Source: Patulibacter minatonensis DSM 18081
GTDB lineage: Bacteria; Actinomycetota; Thermoleophilia; Solirubrobacterales; Solirubrobacteraceae
Assembly (NCBI RefSeq): GCF_000519325.1
Contig: NZ_KI912613.1
Location: 911,103-945,820, forward strand
Direction: 5' to 3'
DNA length: 34,718 nt
The notes under the pieces are model-generated. The model saw only the letters and a program-made list of their open reading frames with translations, did not search any database and had not been told where the DNA came from. Every line of letters begins with the position of its first letter. Position 1 is the stretch's first letter. Shown here one piece after another: positions 1 through 8,261 of the stretch. The position numbers and the translations under genes were made by a program.

Positions 1-145
1 GGGCCGGGGCCGGGGCCGGGACGTCGGACTGCGGACCGGTGCCGCCGACGGACCCGGCGGCCGGTGCGGCGTCGGACGTCGTCGCGGCCTCCGGGGGCGT
101 CGCGGCCGGATCCGGCTCGCCGGGCGTCGGCTGCTCGGGGCTCAT
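1..145 (-). CDS. ABC transporter ATP-binding protein, N-terminal part (OppF/DppF position), cut by left edge
   Basis: Only the first 48 codons are inside the window, read leftwards from an ATG at 143-145. The ATG overlaps the TGA of the upstream ATPase gene (ATGA), so the two are translationally coupled. The visible residues are a Pro/Ala/Thr-rich leader (starting [13 protein letters not shown]) with no ABC motif yet; Walker A would lie off the window. The identity as the second ATPase of the importer is inferred only from operon position, since these importers usually end with a D-F ATPase pair. A disordered leader of at least 48 residues would be longer than is usual for OppF, and an internal start further left cannot be excluded. 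Confidence 0.6.
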   Translation of the reverse strand, partial: MSPEQPTPGEPDPAATPPEAATTSDAAPAAGSVGGTGPQSDVPAPAPA

Positions 146-1212
146 GCGGCCGTCCCCGTCGTCGGGACGCCCGCGGCGAGCGCGGCCTGCTCGGGCGACT
201 CGCCGGCGGCGAGCGCGCTCCAGATGCGGGTGCCCTGCTCCTCGTCCATGTCGCAGCGCACCAGGTGCTCGGGATCGGACCCGACCGGCGTGAGCGCCGG
301 GTCCTCGGTGCCGCAGCACCGCGCGGCGTAGGCGCACCGGGGCTGGAACGCGCAGCGCCCCGTCGGGTGGATCAGGCTCGGCGGCCGGCCCTCGATCGGC
401 ACGAGGTCGACGTCGCGCGGCAGGTCGAGCCGCGGGATCGAGCGCAGGAGCCCCCACGTGTACGGGTGGCGCGGCTGCCGGAAGAGGGTCTTCACCGGTG
501 CGCGCTCGACGATGCGGCCGGCGTACATCACGGCGATGTCGTCGGCGATCTCCGCCACGACGCCGAGGTCGTGGGTGATCATCACGACGGCCATCCCGAG
601 CTCGGCCTGCAGGCGCTGCAGCAGCGCCAGGATCTGGGCCTGGACGGTGACGTCGAGCGCGGTCGTCGGCTCGTCGGCGATCAGGAGCTTCGGGTCGTTG
701 GCCAGCGCCATCGCGATCATCACGCGCTGGCGCATGCCACCGGAGAACTCGTGCGGGTAGTCGTCGACCCGCTGGTGCGGCCGCGGGATGCCGACGAGCC
801 CGAGCAGCTCGATCGCCCGCTCCTTCGCCTGCTTCCGCGAGACGTCGCGGTGCGCCCGGATGCCCTCGGTGATCTGCGATCCGACCCGGTAGAAGGGGTG
901 CAGGGACGACAGCGGGTCCTGGAAGATCATCGCGACGTCGTCGCCGCGCAGCCGGCGCAGCGTCCGGTCGTCGGCGGTGACGAGGTCGGTGCCGCCGAAG
1001 CGGACCTCGCCCGTCACGCGGGCCCCGGCGCGCCGCATCAGGCCCATCAGGGAGAGCATCGTCACCGACTTGCCGGAGCCGGACTCCCCGACGACGCCGA
1101 GCACCTTGCCCGGCTCGACGGCGAAGCTCACGCCGGAGACGGCGTGGACGTCGCCGTCCTCGGTGGGGATCGTGACGCGGAGGTCCCGGACGTCGAGCAG
1201 CGGGTCGGTCAT
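142..1212 (-). CDS. Peptide/nickel-type ABC transporter ATP-binding protein (OppD/DppD family)
   Basis: This 356-residue protein is the cytoplasmic ATPase that powers the importer encoded beside it. Walker A GESGSGKS is at residues 42-49, the Q-loop Gln at 98, the ABC signature SGGMRQR at 157-163 and Walker B LLIADEP at 176-182. A C-terminal oligopeptide-transporter (oligo_HPY) segment follows, with a Cys cluster ([16 protein letters not shown]) like the one that holds an Fe-S cluster in some DppD proteins; whether it does so here is unknown. The start is the ATG at 1210-1212. It overlaps the permease stop by four bases, and the protein then begins at the usual place, [13 protein letters not shown]. 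The stop overlaps the next ATPase start. Family assignment is secure; the substrate is not known. Confidence 0.95.
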   Translation of the reverse strand: MTDPLLDVRDLRVTIPTEDGDVHAVSGVSFAVEPGKVLGVVGESGSGKSVTMLSLMGLMRRAGARVTGEVRFGGTDLVTADDRTLRRLRGDDVAMIFQDPLSSLHPFYRVGSQITEGIRAHRDVSRKQAKERAIELLGLVGIPRPHQRVDDYPHEFSGGMRQRVMIAMALANDPKLLIADEPTTALDVTVQAQILALLQRLQAELGMAVVMITHDLGVVAEIADDIAVMYAGRIVERAPVKTLFRQPRHPYTWGLLRSIPRLDLPRDVDLVPIEGRPPSLIHPTGRCAFQPRCAYAARCCGTEDPALTPVGSDPEHLVRCDMDEEQGTRIWSALAAGESPEQAALAAGVPTTGTAA

Positions 1213-2318
1213 GCGAGCCTCACGCGGGGGTCGATCAGGGCGTAGACGATGTCGACGAGGATGTTCGCGGCGATGATGAAGAACGCCGCGAAGAGCACCG
1301 TGCCCTGGATGACCGGCAGGTTGCTGGCGACGATCGCGTCGTAGGACAGGCGCCCGATCCCCGGGATGTTGAACACCGACTCCGTGAGGACGGCGCCGCC
1401 GAGCAGGATGCCGAGGTCGAGGCCGAACGCGGTGACGATCGGGGTGATCGCGGACCGCACGCCGTGGCGGACGACGACCCGCCTCCGGGACAGGCCCTTC
1501 GCCTCGGCGGTGCGGAGGTAGTCCTGGTCGAGGACCTCGAGCAGGTTCGCGCGCATCAGCCGGGCGTAGATCGCCGCGAACGAGAGCGCGAGGATGCACC
1601 AGGGGACGATCAGCGACGTGAACCACGCCCCGGGGTCCTCGGTCAGCGGCCGGTAGGCCCCGGTGTCCGGGATCAGGTGGATCACCCCGTAGCTCTGGGA
1701 GAACAGGGCGAGCGCCACGAGCGCCAGCCAGTAGACCGGCGCGGAGATGCCGAGCAGCGCACCACCCATGACGAGGCGGTCGAAGAAGCTGCGCGGGCGC
1801 AGCGCCGAGAGGATGCCGATCAGGACGCCGACGATCAGCCAGATCACCGCAGCACCGGCGGCGAGCGAGATCGTCGCCGGCAGGCGCGACGTGATGGCGT
1901 GCGCGACGTCGGCGTTCGTGTCGTAGCTGAAGCCGAAGTCGAAGTGCAGGACGATCTGCTTGATGTAGTGGAAGTACTGCTCGTAGATCGGCCGGTCGAG
2001 GAACAGCGTGTGCTTCACGCGGTCGATCTGCGCCTGGTCCGCGCCCTTGCCGGCGCGCTGCGCGGCGGGGTCGCCGGACGGGAGCGCGTAGAAGATGAGG
2101 AACGCCAGCATGCTCACGACGAGCAGCAGGAAGACCATCCACACCAGACGGCGGTAGATGTAGCGCGCCGTCGGCGAGACCAGTCTCCGGACGGTCGGGC
2201 CGAACACGCGGACGACCACGCGGCCCGGGAGCGTGCGGGCGAACCGGTCCCAGAGGGCCGCGACGGGGGCGAGGAGGCGCGCGAGGAGGCGCACGACGGG
2301 AGCGAGCAGACGTGTCAT
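1209..2318 (-). CDS. ABC transporter permease, OppB/DppB family
   Basis: A 369-residue inner-membrane permease, one of two that form the substrate channel. A basic N-terminal stretch of about 55 residues precedes the first membrane segment (about 59-80). That stretch is longer than in typical OppB proteins. The family pattern follows: a large extracytoplasmic loop (about 81-145), further membrane segments, and the ATPase-contact EAA-type loop with AEAKGLS at about 271-277. It is separated from the upstream binding-protein gene by 64 bases holding a strong hairpin, and overlaps the downstream ATPase gene by four bases. Shorter starts within the basic N-terminus are possible. Confidence 0.93.
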   Translation of the reverse strand: MTRLLAPVVRLLARLLAPVAALWDRFARTLPGRVVVRVFGPTVRRLVSPTARYIYRRLVWMVFLLLVVSMLAFLIFYALPSGDPAAQRAGKGADQAQIDRVKHTLFLDRPIYEQYFHYIKQIVLHFDFGFSYDTNADVAHAITSRLPATISLAAGAAVIWLIVGVLIGILSALRPRSFFDRLVMGGALLGISAPVYWLALVALALFSQSYGVIHLIPDTGAYRPLTEDPGAWFTSLIVPWCILALSFAAIYARLMRANLLEVLDQDYLRTAEAKGLSRRRVVVRHGVRSAITPIVTAFGLDLGILLGGAVLTESVFNIPGIGRLSYDAIVASNLPVIQGTVLFAAFFIIAANILVDIVYALIDPRVRLA

Positions 2319-2333
2319 CGGAAGGGTGCCTCG

Positions 2334-2363
2334 GCGGTCCGGGGCCGTGGGGCCCCGGACCGC
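2334..2363 (-). terminator. Intercistronic GC hairpin between binding-protein and permease genes
   Basis: Perfect inverted repeat with 13-base arms (2334-2346 and 2351-2363) and a 4-base loop. It starts 19 bases after the binding-protein stop. There is no following T-run in the direction of transcription, so it fits an mRNA-stabilising or attenuating hairpin better than a classical terminator. That would let the binding protein be made in excess over the permease, as is common for ABC importers. Confidence 0.6.
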
Positions 2364-2382
2364 GGCGATGCGGGTGGGGGGA

Positions 2383-4194
2383 CTAGCTGCCCAGCGAGGT
2401 GTAGGCGAGGTCCCAGACCGAGTTCCAGGACGCGATCACGCCGTGGACGTTCGGGCCCTGGATGTTCGCCTGGGTGTCCCAGAGCCACGGGATCGCCGGG
2501 ACCTGGTCGGTGATGTCCTTGTCCGCCTGGCCGAGGATCTGGTTCCGCTGCGCCTCGTCAGCGGTCCGCAGGCCCTTGTCGACCTCGGCGTCGATCTTCG
2601 GATCGGCGAACAGCGACGGGTTGTTCATGTTCGTCGGCTGGATGCCCTTCTGGGTGAAGACCGGCGAGAGCATCGGGCCGGCGTCCACGAAGTCCGGCAG
2701 CCAGCCGAAGTTCGGGCAGCCGTCGATGGTCTGCATCGACTTCACGACCTGGCAGAACTTCTGGTACATCGCGGTGTGCTGGACGCTCTTGACGTTCACC
2801 TTGATGCCGATCTTGGCCAGGCTGTTCTTCGCCACCTGGGTGGTCTCACGACCGGGCGACTCGGTGTCGCCGACGAACGTCACGGCCGGACCGGTGTACA
2901 TCCCGTCCTTGAAGCCGGCCTTCTTCAGGTACGACTTCGCGAGCTCGAGGTCGCCGCTGGCGGACTTCAGGAAGTCAGCGCCCGTGCCGGCCTCGCCACC
3001 GGCCTCGTCGAAGCCCGGCGAGCCCGGGAACAGGAAGTGCGTCGCGATCTCGCCGACGAGGTCGCCACCGCGCTGCTTGCGCATCGACTGACGGTCGAGC
3101 ACCGCGGCCGCGGCCTTGCGGACGTTGAGGTCCGAGAACGGCTTCTTCTTCGTGTTCAGCGCGATGTAGCGGTTGCCCAGCGCACTGAAGGTGATCTGCT
3201 TCGGCGACTGGGTCTTGTAGCGCGCGACCGCGTCCTTCGGGGCGGGATCGATGCTGATGGTGTTCTTCGTGTTCTGGACCTGTCGCGCGTTGACCGAGGA
3301 GTCGCCGCCGATGGCGACGTCGATCGTGTCGACGTACGCGGGGCGCGGGTCGCCCGCCGCCTTGCCGCCCCAGTTCGGGTTGCGCACGAGCTTCAGCTCG
3401 CGGCCGGCCTCGTAGCTCTTGATCATGTACGGACCCGTGAACGCCTGCTTCGTCGGGTCCTGGTCGAACGGGTTCGGCGTCTTCTTGTCCTTCGACTCCG
3501 CGTAGGCCCGCGGGATCGGGGAGCTCAGCGGCAGGACCAGCGCCTTGGCGAGCGTGGCTCCCGACGGCTTGTCGAGCTTGAAGACGATCGTCTGGTCGTC
3601 CGGGGTCTCGATGCCCGCGACCTTGCCGCCGGTCGCCTTCTCCATGCCGACGACGTCACCGAAGTACGACGTGATGTAGCCGTTGGCGACCGAGGCGGCC
3701 TTGCCGCGCTCGATCGCGTACTTGACGTCGTCGGCCTTCACGGTGCCGCCGACCGCCGGCGCGTACTTGATGTTCGGGCGGATCTTGACCGTCACGGTCT
3801 TCCCGTCCGCGGAGACCACCGGGTCGCCCGAGGCGATGTCCGGGATGACCTTCGAGCTGTCGGCCGGGTCGTAGGTGTAGAGCTGGCGGTGGACGACCGA
3901 CGTGATGTTGTAGTCGCCCTGGAAGTACGCGGTCCCCGGGTCGAGGTGCTGGAAGCCCTCGGTCGAGATCACCTTCAGCGCGCCGCCCTTCTTGGCCGCC
4001 GGGTCGGGGATGCCGTTGTAGTACGTGCCGTCCTTGACGAGGGCGGGACCGCTCACCTTGTTGGCCGCGGCCACCGAGAGCGCACCGGCGCTCGCGCGGC
4101 GCCCGTTGTTGTCGCCGCCGCCACAGGCGGCGAGGCCTACTGCGAGCGCGCCGGCCGTACCGAGCGCCGACAGTCGTCGAACCGTGGGATGCAT
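2383..4194 (-). CDS. ABC transporter substrate-binding lipoprotein (SBP family 5)
   Basis: A 603-residue extracytoplasmic binding protein of the oligopeptide/nickel class (SBP_bac_5). A signal peptide at residues 1-23 ends in a lipobox LAAC with the acylated Cys at 24, followed by a Gly/Asn-rich linker. The mature part shows the family's opening (GGALKVISTEGFQHLDPGTAY, in pieces) and the later FTGPYMIKSYEAG and LNTKKKPFSDLNVRKA blocks. An AGGAG ribosome site lies 8 bases before the ATG at 4192-4194. It sits between the two permease genes, 39 bases after OppC and 64 before OppB. The ligand cannot be told from sequence; a peptide is the default for the family. Confidence 0.95.
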   Translation of the reverse strand: MHPTVRRLSALGTAGALAVGLAACGGGDNNGRRASAGALSVAAANKVSGPALVKDGTYYNGIPDPAAKKGGALKVISTEGFQHLDPGTAYFQGDYNITSVVHRQLYTYDPADSSKVIPDIASGDPVVSADGKTVTVKIRPNIKYAPAVGGTVKADDVKYAIERGKAASVANGYITSYFGDVVGMEKATGGKVAGIETPDDQTIVFKLDKPSGATLAKALVLPLSSPIPRAYAESKDKKTPNPFDQDPTKQAFTGPYMIKSYEAGRELKLVRNPNWGGKAAGDPRPAYVDTIDVAIGGDSSVNARQVQNTKNTISIDPAPKDAVARYKTQSPKQITFSALGNRYIALNTKKKPFSDLNVRKAAAAVLDRQSMRKQRGGDLVGEIATHFLFPGSPGFDEAGGEAGTGADFLKSASGDLELAKSYLKKAGFKDGMYTGPAVTFVGDTESPGRETTQVAKNSLAKIGIKVNVKSVQHTAMYQKFCQVVKSMQTIDGCPNFGWLPDFVDAGPMLSPVFTQKGIQPTNMNNPSLFADPKIDAEVDKGLRTADEAQRNQILGQADKDITDQVPAIPWLWDTQANIQGPNVHGVIASWNSVWDLAYTSLGS

Positions 4195-4224
4195 GGGAAC
4201 TCCTGCTTTTCGGGGGGATCGAAG

Positions 4225-4243
4225 GCGCCGGACCTACCGGCGC
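4225..4243 (-). terminator. Hairpin spanning the permease stop codon
   Basis: GCGCCGG (4225-4231) pairs with CCGGCGC (4237-4243). The 5-base loop contains most of the permease TAG stop region. It lies just before the binding-protein ribosome site. There is no T-run, so it is more likely an intercistronic RNA element than a terminator. Confidence 0.4.
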
Positions 4244-5214
4244 TTCCGGGGGTTCAGTGCGTCCTGGAGCCCGTCACCGAGGAGGTTGAAGGCCAGGACG
4301 GTGAGCAGCAGGGCCAGGCCCGGGAAGAGCATGAACCACCACTGGTCGGTGTTCTTGGACGCGTCGCCGAGCATCTGACCCCAGCTGGATGTGGGGTCCT
4401 GGACGCCGACGCCGAGGAACGAGAGGGACGCCTCGAACAGGATGTTCTGCGGGACGAGGACGGTCGAGTAGACGATGATCGGCGCCACGAGGTTCGGCAC
4501 CAGGTGGCGCAGCATGATCCGCGTGTGCGACGCGCCGATGGAGCGCGCGGCGAGGACGAACTCCTCCTCGCGCAGCGACAGCACCTGCCCGCGCACGATG
4601 CGGGCGATGAACGGGAAGCCCGCGATCGCGATGATGATGACCACGACCGGGACGCCCGGGGTGATCAGCCCGCCGAGACAGCCGCTGCCGATGCTGCAGG
4701 CCGAGGCGAGGCCGATGCCGAGCATCAGGATCGGGAACGCCAGGAGGACGTCGAGGAGGCGCGAGACGATCGCGTCGACCCAGCCGCGGAAGTACCCGGC
4801 CAGCACGCCGACGAGGGTGCCGAGCGTCACCGAGATCGCGGTCGACAGGAGCGCGACGGAGAGCGACACCCGGGCGCCGTAGATCACGCGGCTGGCGACG
4901 TCGCGGCCGAGCTGGTCGACCCCGAACGGGTTGATGCTGTTCGGCCCGAGGGGCTCGCCGCCCTCGTTGACGGCCTGCCCGTCCTGGAAGTCCGGTGACG
5001 GCAGCCCGAGGACCTGCACGAGCAGCGGCGCGAGGATCGCGACCAGCACGAGGACGCCGATCAGGCCGAGGCTGACGAGCGCGACCTTGTCGCGCTTCAG
5101 CCGGCCCCAGAGGATCTGGCGCTGGGAACGTGCGACGTCCGCGGACGCGGCGTCGTCGTCGGTCAGGGGAACGACCGGTGGCTGGCCGGGATCGGCCGTG
5201 ATGGGGGTGCTCAA
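4234..5214 (-). CDS. ABC transporter permease, OppC/DppC family
   Basis: A 326-residue second permease and the first gene of the importer operon. It has a cytoplasmic N-terminus of about 43 residues, a first membrane segment at about 44-70, the family motif GVDQLGRDVASRVIYGAR near 98-115, and the ATPase-contact loop AARSIGAS further on. The chosen start is TTG at 5212-5214 (leading to MSTPITADP), because no ATG or GTG precedes it in frame at a sensible distance. The ribosome site is weak (GGAAACC about 8-14 bases upstream). The operon promoter should lie in 5215-5441. Being first, ahead of the binding protein, is an unusual gene order. Confidence 0.92.
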   Translation of the reverse strand: MSTPITADPGQPPVVPLTDDDAASADVARSQRQILWGRLKRDKVALVSLGLIGVLVLVAILAPLLVQVLGLPSPDFQDGQAVNEGGEPLGPNSINPFGVDQLGRDVASRVIYGARVSLSVALLSTAISVTLGTLVGVLAGYFRGWVDAIVSRLLDVLLAFPILMLGIGLASACSIGSGCLGGLITPGVPVVVIIIAIAGFPFIARIVRGQVLSLREEEFVLAARSIGASHTRIMLRHLVPNLVAPIIVYSTVLVPQNILFEASLSFLGVGVQDPTSSWGQMLGDASKNTDQWWFMLFPGLALLLTVLAFNLLGDGLQDALNPRKRR

Positions 5215-5311
5215 GGTGCGCGGTTTCCGGGGGAGAAACGGACGGCGTATGGGTCGCGCAGCAGGGGATGAGGTCCCCGGGGCGCCGTGCGACGTTCACC
5301 ACCTTGCCACA

Positions 5312-5332
5312 TCCCCCCACCGGTCGGGGGGA
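5312..5332. repeat. Inverted repeat in the gap between dtd and the importer operon
   Basis: TCCCCCC (5312-5318) and GGGGGGA (5326-5332) pair across a 7-base loop. It lies about 110 bases downstream of the dtd stop and about 100 upstream of the importer start, both read on the minus strand. It could end dtd transcription or be an operator of the importer; the sequence does not decide. The rest of 5215-5441 shows no gene. Confidence 0.35.
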
Positions 5333-5441
5333 ACTTCGCGGGCACCGGAATGCGCGATCCGGCGACAGTCGGAAGCCCGCCGATACGCCGTCCGCGCGGC
5401 TCTGCGGAACGGGCCGGACGCTCTGTCGCAGGTGCTCCCGC

Positions 5442-5873
5442 TCAGGTGGTCGGAGCGTCGCGCTCGACCAGCAGCGTGACCGGCCCATCGTTCACGCTGT
5501 GAACGGCCATGTCGGCCCCGAAGACGCCCATCTTCGCGTGCAAGTTGGCGCAAAAGCGCTCGTACAGGGGGCGGGCGTGGTCGCCCGGGGCCGCTTGCGA
5601 CCACGACGGGCGGGTCCCCTTGCGGACGTCGCCGTAGAGCGTGAACTGGCTGACGCAGAGCACCTCGCGGTCCCCGAGCGGCTCGGCCATCCGCCCGTCG
5701 GCGTCGACGAAGATCCGGAGCGCCGCGACCTTGTCGGCGACGCGGTCGCAGACGTCCTCGTCGTCGGTGCGCGCGACCCCGAGGAGGATCAGGAGCCCGG
5801 GCCCGATCGCCGCGACCTCCTCGCCGTCGACCACGACCGACGCCTCGGTGACGCGTTGCACGAGGGCGCGCAT
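5442..5873 (-). CDS. dtd: D-aminoacyl-tRNA deacylase
   Basis: A 143-residue cytoplasmic proofreading enzyme that removes D-amino acids (and Gly) from tRNA. Its length is typical of the family. The two active-site signatures are intact: SQFTLYGD at residues 75-82 and the Gly-cisPro-containing NDGPVT at 128-133. The usual family start MRALVQRVTEA fixes the ATG at 5871-5873, which shares one base with the stop of the transporter gene upstream (TGATG). It is the last gene of a four-gene overlapping minus-strand operon. Identification is secure. Confidence 0.97.
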   Translation of the reverse strand: MRALVQRVTEASVVVDGEEVAAIGPGLLILLGVARTDDEDVCDRVADKVAALRIFVDADGRMAEPLGDREVLCVSQFTLYGDVRKGTRPSWSQAAPGDHARPLYERFCANLHAKMGVFGADMAVHSVNDGPVTLLVERDAPTT

Positions 5874-6811
5874 CAGCCGACCGCCGTCACGACGAGGACG
5901 CCGACGGTCATGATCGCCGTGGTCCACACGATCGACGCCGCGACGGGCCGGAAGTCGAGGCCGAAGCGGTGCGCGACGAGCATCCCGTTGAGCCCCGACG
6001 GCGCCGCGGCCTGGAGGAGCATCCCGGGCGGCAGGTCGAGCGCCACGACCGACGCGACGACCACGATCAGTGGTGCGACGAGCAGCCGCAGGACGATCAC
6101 GACCCCGACCTCGGGCGGGATCAGGCGCCCGCGGGCGTCGCGCAGGATCGACCCGCCCTCGCCCTGCGCGGAGAGCTGGACGCCGACGACGAAGAAGCCG
6201 ACGGGCAGCACCGCGACGACGATCACCTGGGCGACGTCGCCCGCCCAGTCCGGGGCGTCCCCCGGGATCGCGAGGCCGGCCAGCGACGCCCAGAGCAGCG
6301 GGTTCTTCAGGAACGCCACCAGCCGTCCCGCGCCGGTGGGCTCGCCGACCGCCCCGCCGGTGCCGAACGCGGCGCCGACGGCGAACGCGCCCACGAACAG
6401 GGTCGGCTGCCCGACGAGGCTGTCCCACGCGACGGCGGGACCGAGCTCGTGGCCCCCGAGCACGGTGCGCACGAGCGGCAGGCCGAAGTACCCGGTGTTC
6501 GTGACGATCACGGCCAGTACGACCGCCCCGACCGTCGCGCGCGGGAGGTGCAGCACCCGCGCGGCGACGAACCAGGCGAGCACGCCGACCGTCCCCATCG
6601 CCACGAACCCGGTGAGCAGTCCCGAGATCAGCGTCAGGTCGACGTGCAGACGCGAGACGAGGACGAGGTAGACGGGCGGCAGCACCCACGTCAGGAGCAG
6701 GCCCATGGTGTCGCGTGAACGACGCTCGACGGTGTCGTGCCAGCGGCGCTCGGCGCCGATCCCGGCCAGCGTCGCAGCGATCATCACGGCGACGAGGACG
6801 GGGAGGCTCAC
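5873..6811 (-). CDS. AEC-family (auxin efflux carrier-like) membrane transporter
   Basis: A 312-residue polytopic membrane protein with about ten hydrophobic segments split into two halves, as in the AEC transporter family. Family-like stretches are NTGYFGLPLVRTVLG in the middle and the C-terminal ending in VLVVTAVG. Members in bacteria have been linked to export or uptake of organic acids such as malate, but the substrate here is unknown. The start is GTG at 6809-6811, overlapping the acetyltransferase stop (GTGA). An in-frame extension upstream to 7084 is Pro/Arg-rich shadow of the acetyltransferase gene and is not used. Confidence 0.85.
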   Translation of the reverse strand: MSLPVLVAVMIAATLAGIGAERRWHDTVERRSRDTMGLLLTWVLPPVYLVLVSRLHVDLTLISGLLTGFVAMGTVGVLAWFVAARVLHLPRATVGAVVLAVIVTNTGYFGLPLVRTVLGGHELGPAVAWDSLVGQPTLFVGAFAVGAAFGTGGAVGEPTGAGRLVAFLKNPLLWASLAGLAIPGDAPDWAGDVAQVIVVAVLPVGFFVVGVQLSAQGEGGSILRDARGRLIPPEVGVVIVLRLLVAPLIVVVASVVALDLPPGMLLQAAAPSGLNGMLVAHRFGLDFRPVAASIVWTTAIMTVGVLVVTAVG

Positions 6812-7335
6812 GCCCCGGGGTCCGTTCCCGGTGGGACGTCGGCACGGTCGCGCCGGGCGGGCCGGCCGAGCCGGCGACGGCGGGGCGGCACCACCTCGCG
6901 GACCATCCAGACGTGCTCGATGCCGGCCTCGGTGAACGGCCGGCCGACGGGGCGGTAGCCGGCCTTCCGGTAGAGACCCTCGGCGGCGACCTGGGCCGCG
7001 AGCCGGAGCTCCTCCGCCCGGATTCCCTGGGCGTACTCCATCGCCCGGTCCAGGAGCTCGCTGGCGATCCCGCGGCCGCGCCACGCCCGGTCGACGGCCA
7101 CGCGACCGACCTTCACGAGCGGCCCGCTCGACATCAGGCGCAGGGTCCCGACGACCGCGCCGTCCGGGGCGACGGCGATCGCGTGCCGGGCGACGTCGTC
7201 GTAGGCGTCGACCTCGGCCTCGCGCGGGACGCCCTGCTCGTCGCAGAACACGCGCAGGCGGAGCGCCTTGGCCTGGCGCAGGTCGCGGGCGTCGCGGACC
7301 CAGCGGATCGCGATCGGGGTGTCGGTGCCGATCAC
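6808..7335 (-). CDS. GNAT-family N-acetyltransferase
   Basis: A 175-residue acetyltransferase that should use acetyl-CoA on an unknown amine. The N-terminal block LRLRVFCDEQGVPREAEVD with a following HAIAV resembles the ElaA/YjcF type of GNAT. The acetyl-CoA pyrophosphate loop RGRGIA is at 86-91, followed by an ALxLYRKAGYR-type segment. The basic tail of about 25 residues is not part of the domain. Its ATG overlaps the stop of the thioredoxin-like gene (ATGA), and its own stop overlaps the transporter start. Nothing in the context shows the substrate. Confidence 0.88.
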   Translation of the reverse strand: MIGTDTPIAIRWVRDARDLRQAKALRLRVFCDEQGVPREAEVDAYDDVARHAIAVAPDGAVVGTLRLMSSGPLVKVGRVAVDRAWRGRGIASELLDRAMEYAQGIRAEELRLAAQVAAEGLYRKAGYRPVGRPFTEAGIEHVWMVREVVPPRRRRLGRPARRDRADVPPGTDPGA

Positions 7336-8051
7336 CGGGCGGACCCTCCGGTCGGCGCGGTGCCGGTCGTCCGCGACGTCACGCCGAGCCGCGCGAGGTC
7401 GCGCTCGACGTCTGCGACGCTGCCGTACTCGGCCGGGCGCACGTCGACGATCCGGCCGTCCCGGTCGATCAGGACGGTGTTCGGGAACGAGAGCCCGGCC
7501 TGCAGGTCGCCGCGCTCGATGCGCTTGCCGCGGTCGATCACGTGCGGGTAGACCGTGGGCTGCTTCCGCAGGAACGCGTCGACGGAGGCGCGGGAGCCCT
7601 CCGAGATCAGCCCGAGGAAGGCGACGTCCTTCCCGTAGCGCGACGCCGCCGCCCGCAGGACCGGGAACTCACGGACGCACGGCGCGCACTGCGGGAACCA
7701 GACGTTGATCAGCACCGGGCGGCCGCGCAGGCCCCGGAGCAGCGCGCGGAAGCGGTCGCGGCCGCGGTCGACGTCGCGCCCGAGGTCGAGCACCGGGACG
7801 CCGCCGGACGCGGCCCCGTCGGCGGTGGCGCCGGGGACGTCCCCGGCGTACAGGCGGGCGATCGCGGGCGGCGCGCCGGCCACGTCCGCGCGGGCCTCCG
7901 CGAGCGTCGGGACGTGCTCCGGCGTGGTCGCGCCGGTGTCGCTCTGGGCCAGCCCGATCACCAGGGCGATCGCGATCACGACGCCCGCGAGGCCGGCCGC
8001 GAGGGCACGGCGGTGGGTGCGCAGACGGGCCATCCGTCCGAAGGGTGCCAC
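7332..8051 (-). CDS. TlpA/ResA-like membrane-anchored thioredoxin
   Basis: A 239-residue protein, first in the four-gene operon. A membrane anchor at about 17-35 is followed by an extracytoplasmic thioredoxin fold. The active site is WFPQCAPC with Cys at 122 and 125, and the cis-Pro loop appears as SFPNTVLIDRDG. Proteins of this group reduce disulfides outside the cytoplasm, for example in cytochrome c maturation, but no such partner gene is nearby. The start given is GTG at 8049-8051. An ATG six codons later (8031-8033) is equally possible, since neither has a strong ribosome site. The divergent helicase gene lies across a 210-base gap. Confidence 0.88.
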   Translation of the reverse strand: MAPFGRMARLRTHRRALAAGLAGVVIAIALVIGLAQSDTGATTPEHVPTLAEARADVAGAPPAIARLYAGDVPGATADGAASGGVPVLDLGRDVDRGRDRFRALLRGLRGRPVLINVWFPQCAPCVREFPVLRAAASRYGKDVAFLGLISEGSRASVDAFLRKQPTVYPHVIDRGKRIERGDLQAGLSFPNTVLIDRDGRIVDVRPAEYGSVADVERDLARLGVTSRTTGTAPTGGSAR

Positions 8052-8125
8052 AGCGACACGCCCGCCCCGCGCGACCCTCGTCCGGGTGCCGCCGACGGGG
8101 TGGGCGTCGCGTCGTGTGATTCAGG

Positions 8126-8131
8126 TACGAT
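8126..8131 (+). promoter_or_regulatory. Candidate -10 box of the helicase gene
   Basis: TACGAT fits the actinobacterial TANNNT pattern. It would place the transcript start near 8138, giving a leader of about 125 bases that includes the hairpin at 8146-8169. No clear -35 is seen. Confidence 0.4.
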
Positions 8132-8145
8132 GCGGGCGTCTGCAC

Positions 8146-8169
8146 GAGAGGGACCGACCCGTCCCTCTC
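8146..8169 (+). other. Hairpin in the predicted 5' leader of the helicase mRNA
   Basis: GAGAGGGAC (8146-8154) pairs perfectly with GTCCCTCTC (8161-8169) across the 6-base loop CGACCC. It would lie at or just after the predicted transcript start. It may protect the 5' end or take part in regulation; no known riboswitch is recognised. Confidence 0.45.
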
Positions 8170-8261
8170 CCGGTCCCCCGCAGTCCCGCCTCGTCGGCGA
8201 CCGGCCGTTCCCGCGGTCCGGTGCTGCCCCGAGAACCTCCCGTTCCCGCTTCCTGCCCTTC

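Noticed and set aside
2233-4998. 921-codon plus-strand open frame opposite the importer genes
   Set aside because: Low-complexity Arg/Val/Leu/Asp translation antisense to a clear binding lipoprotein and permease.
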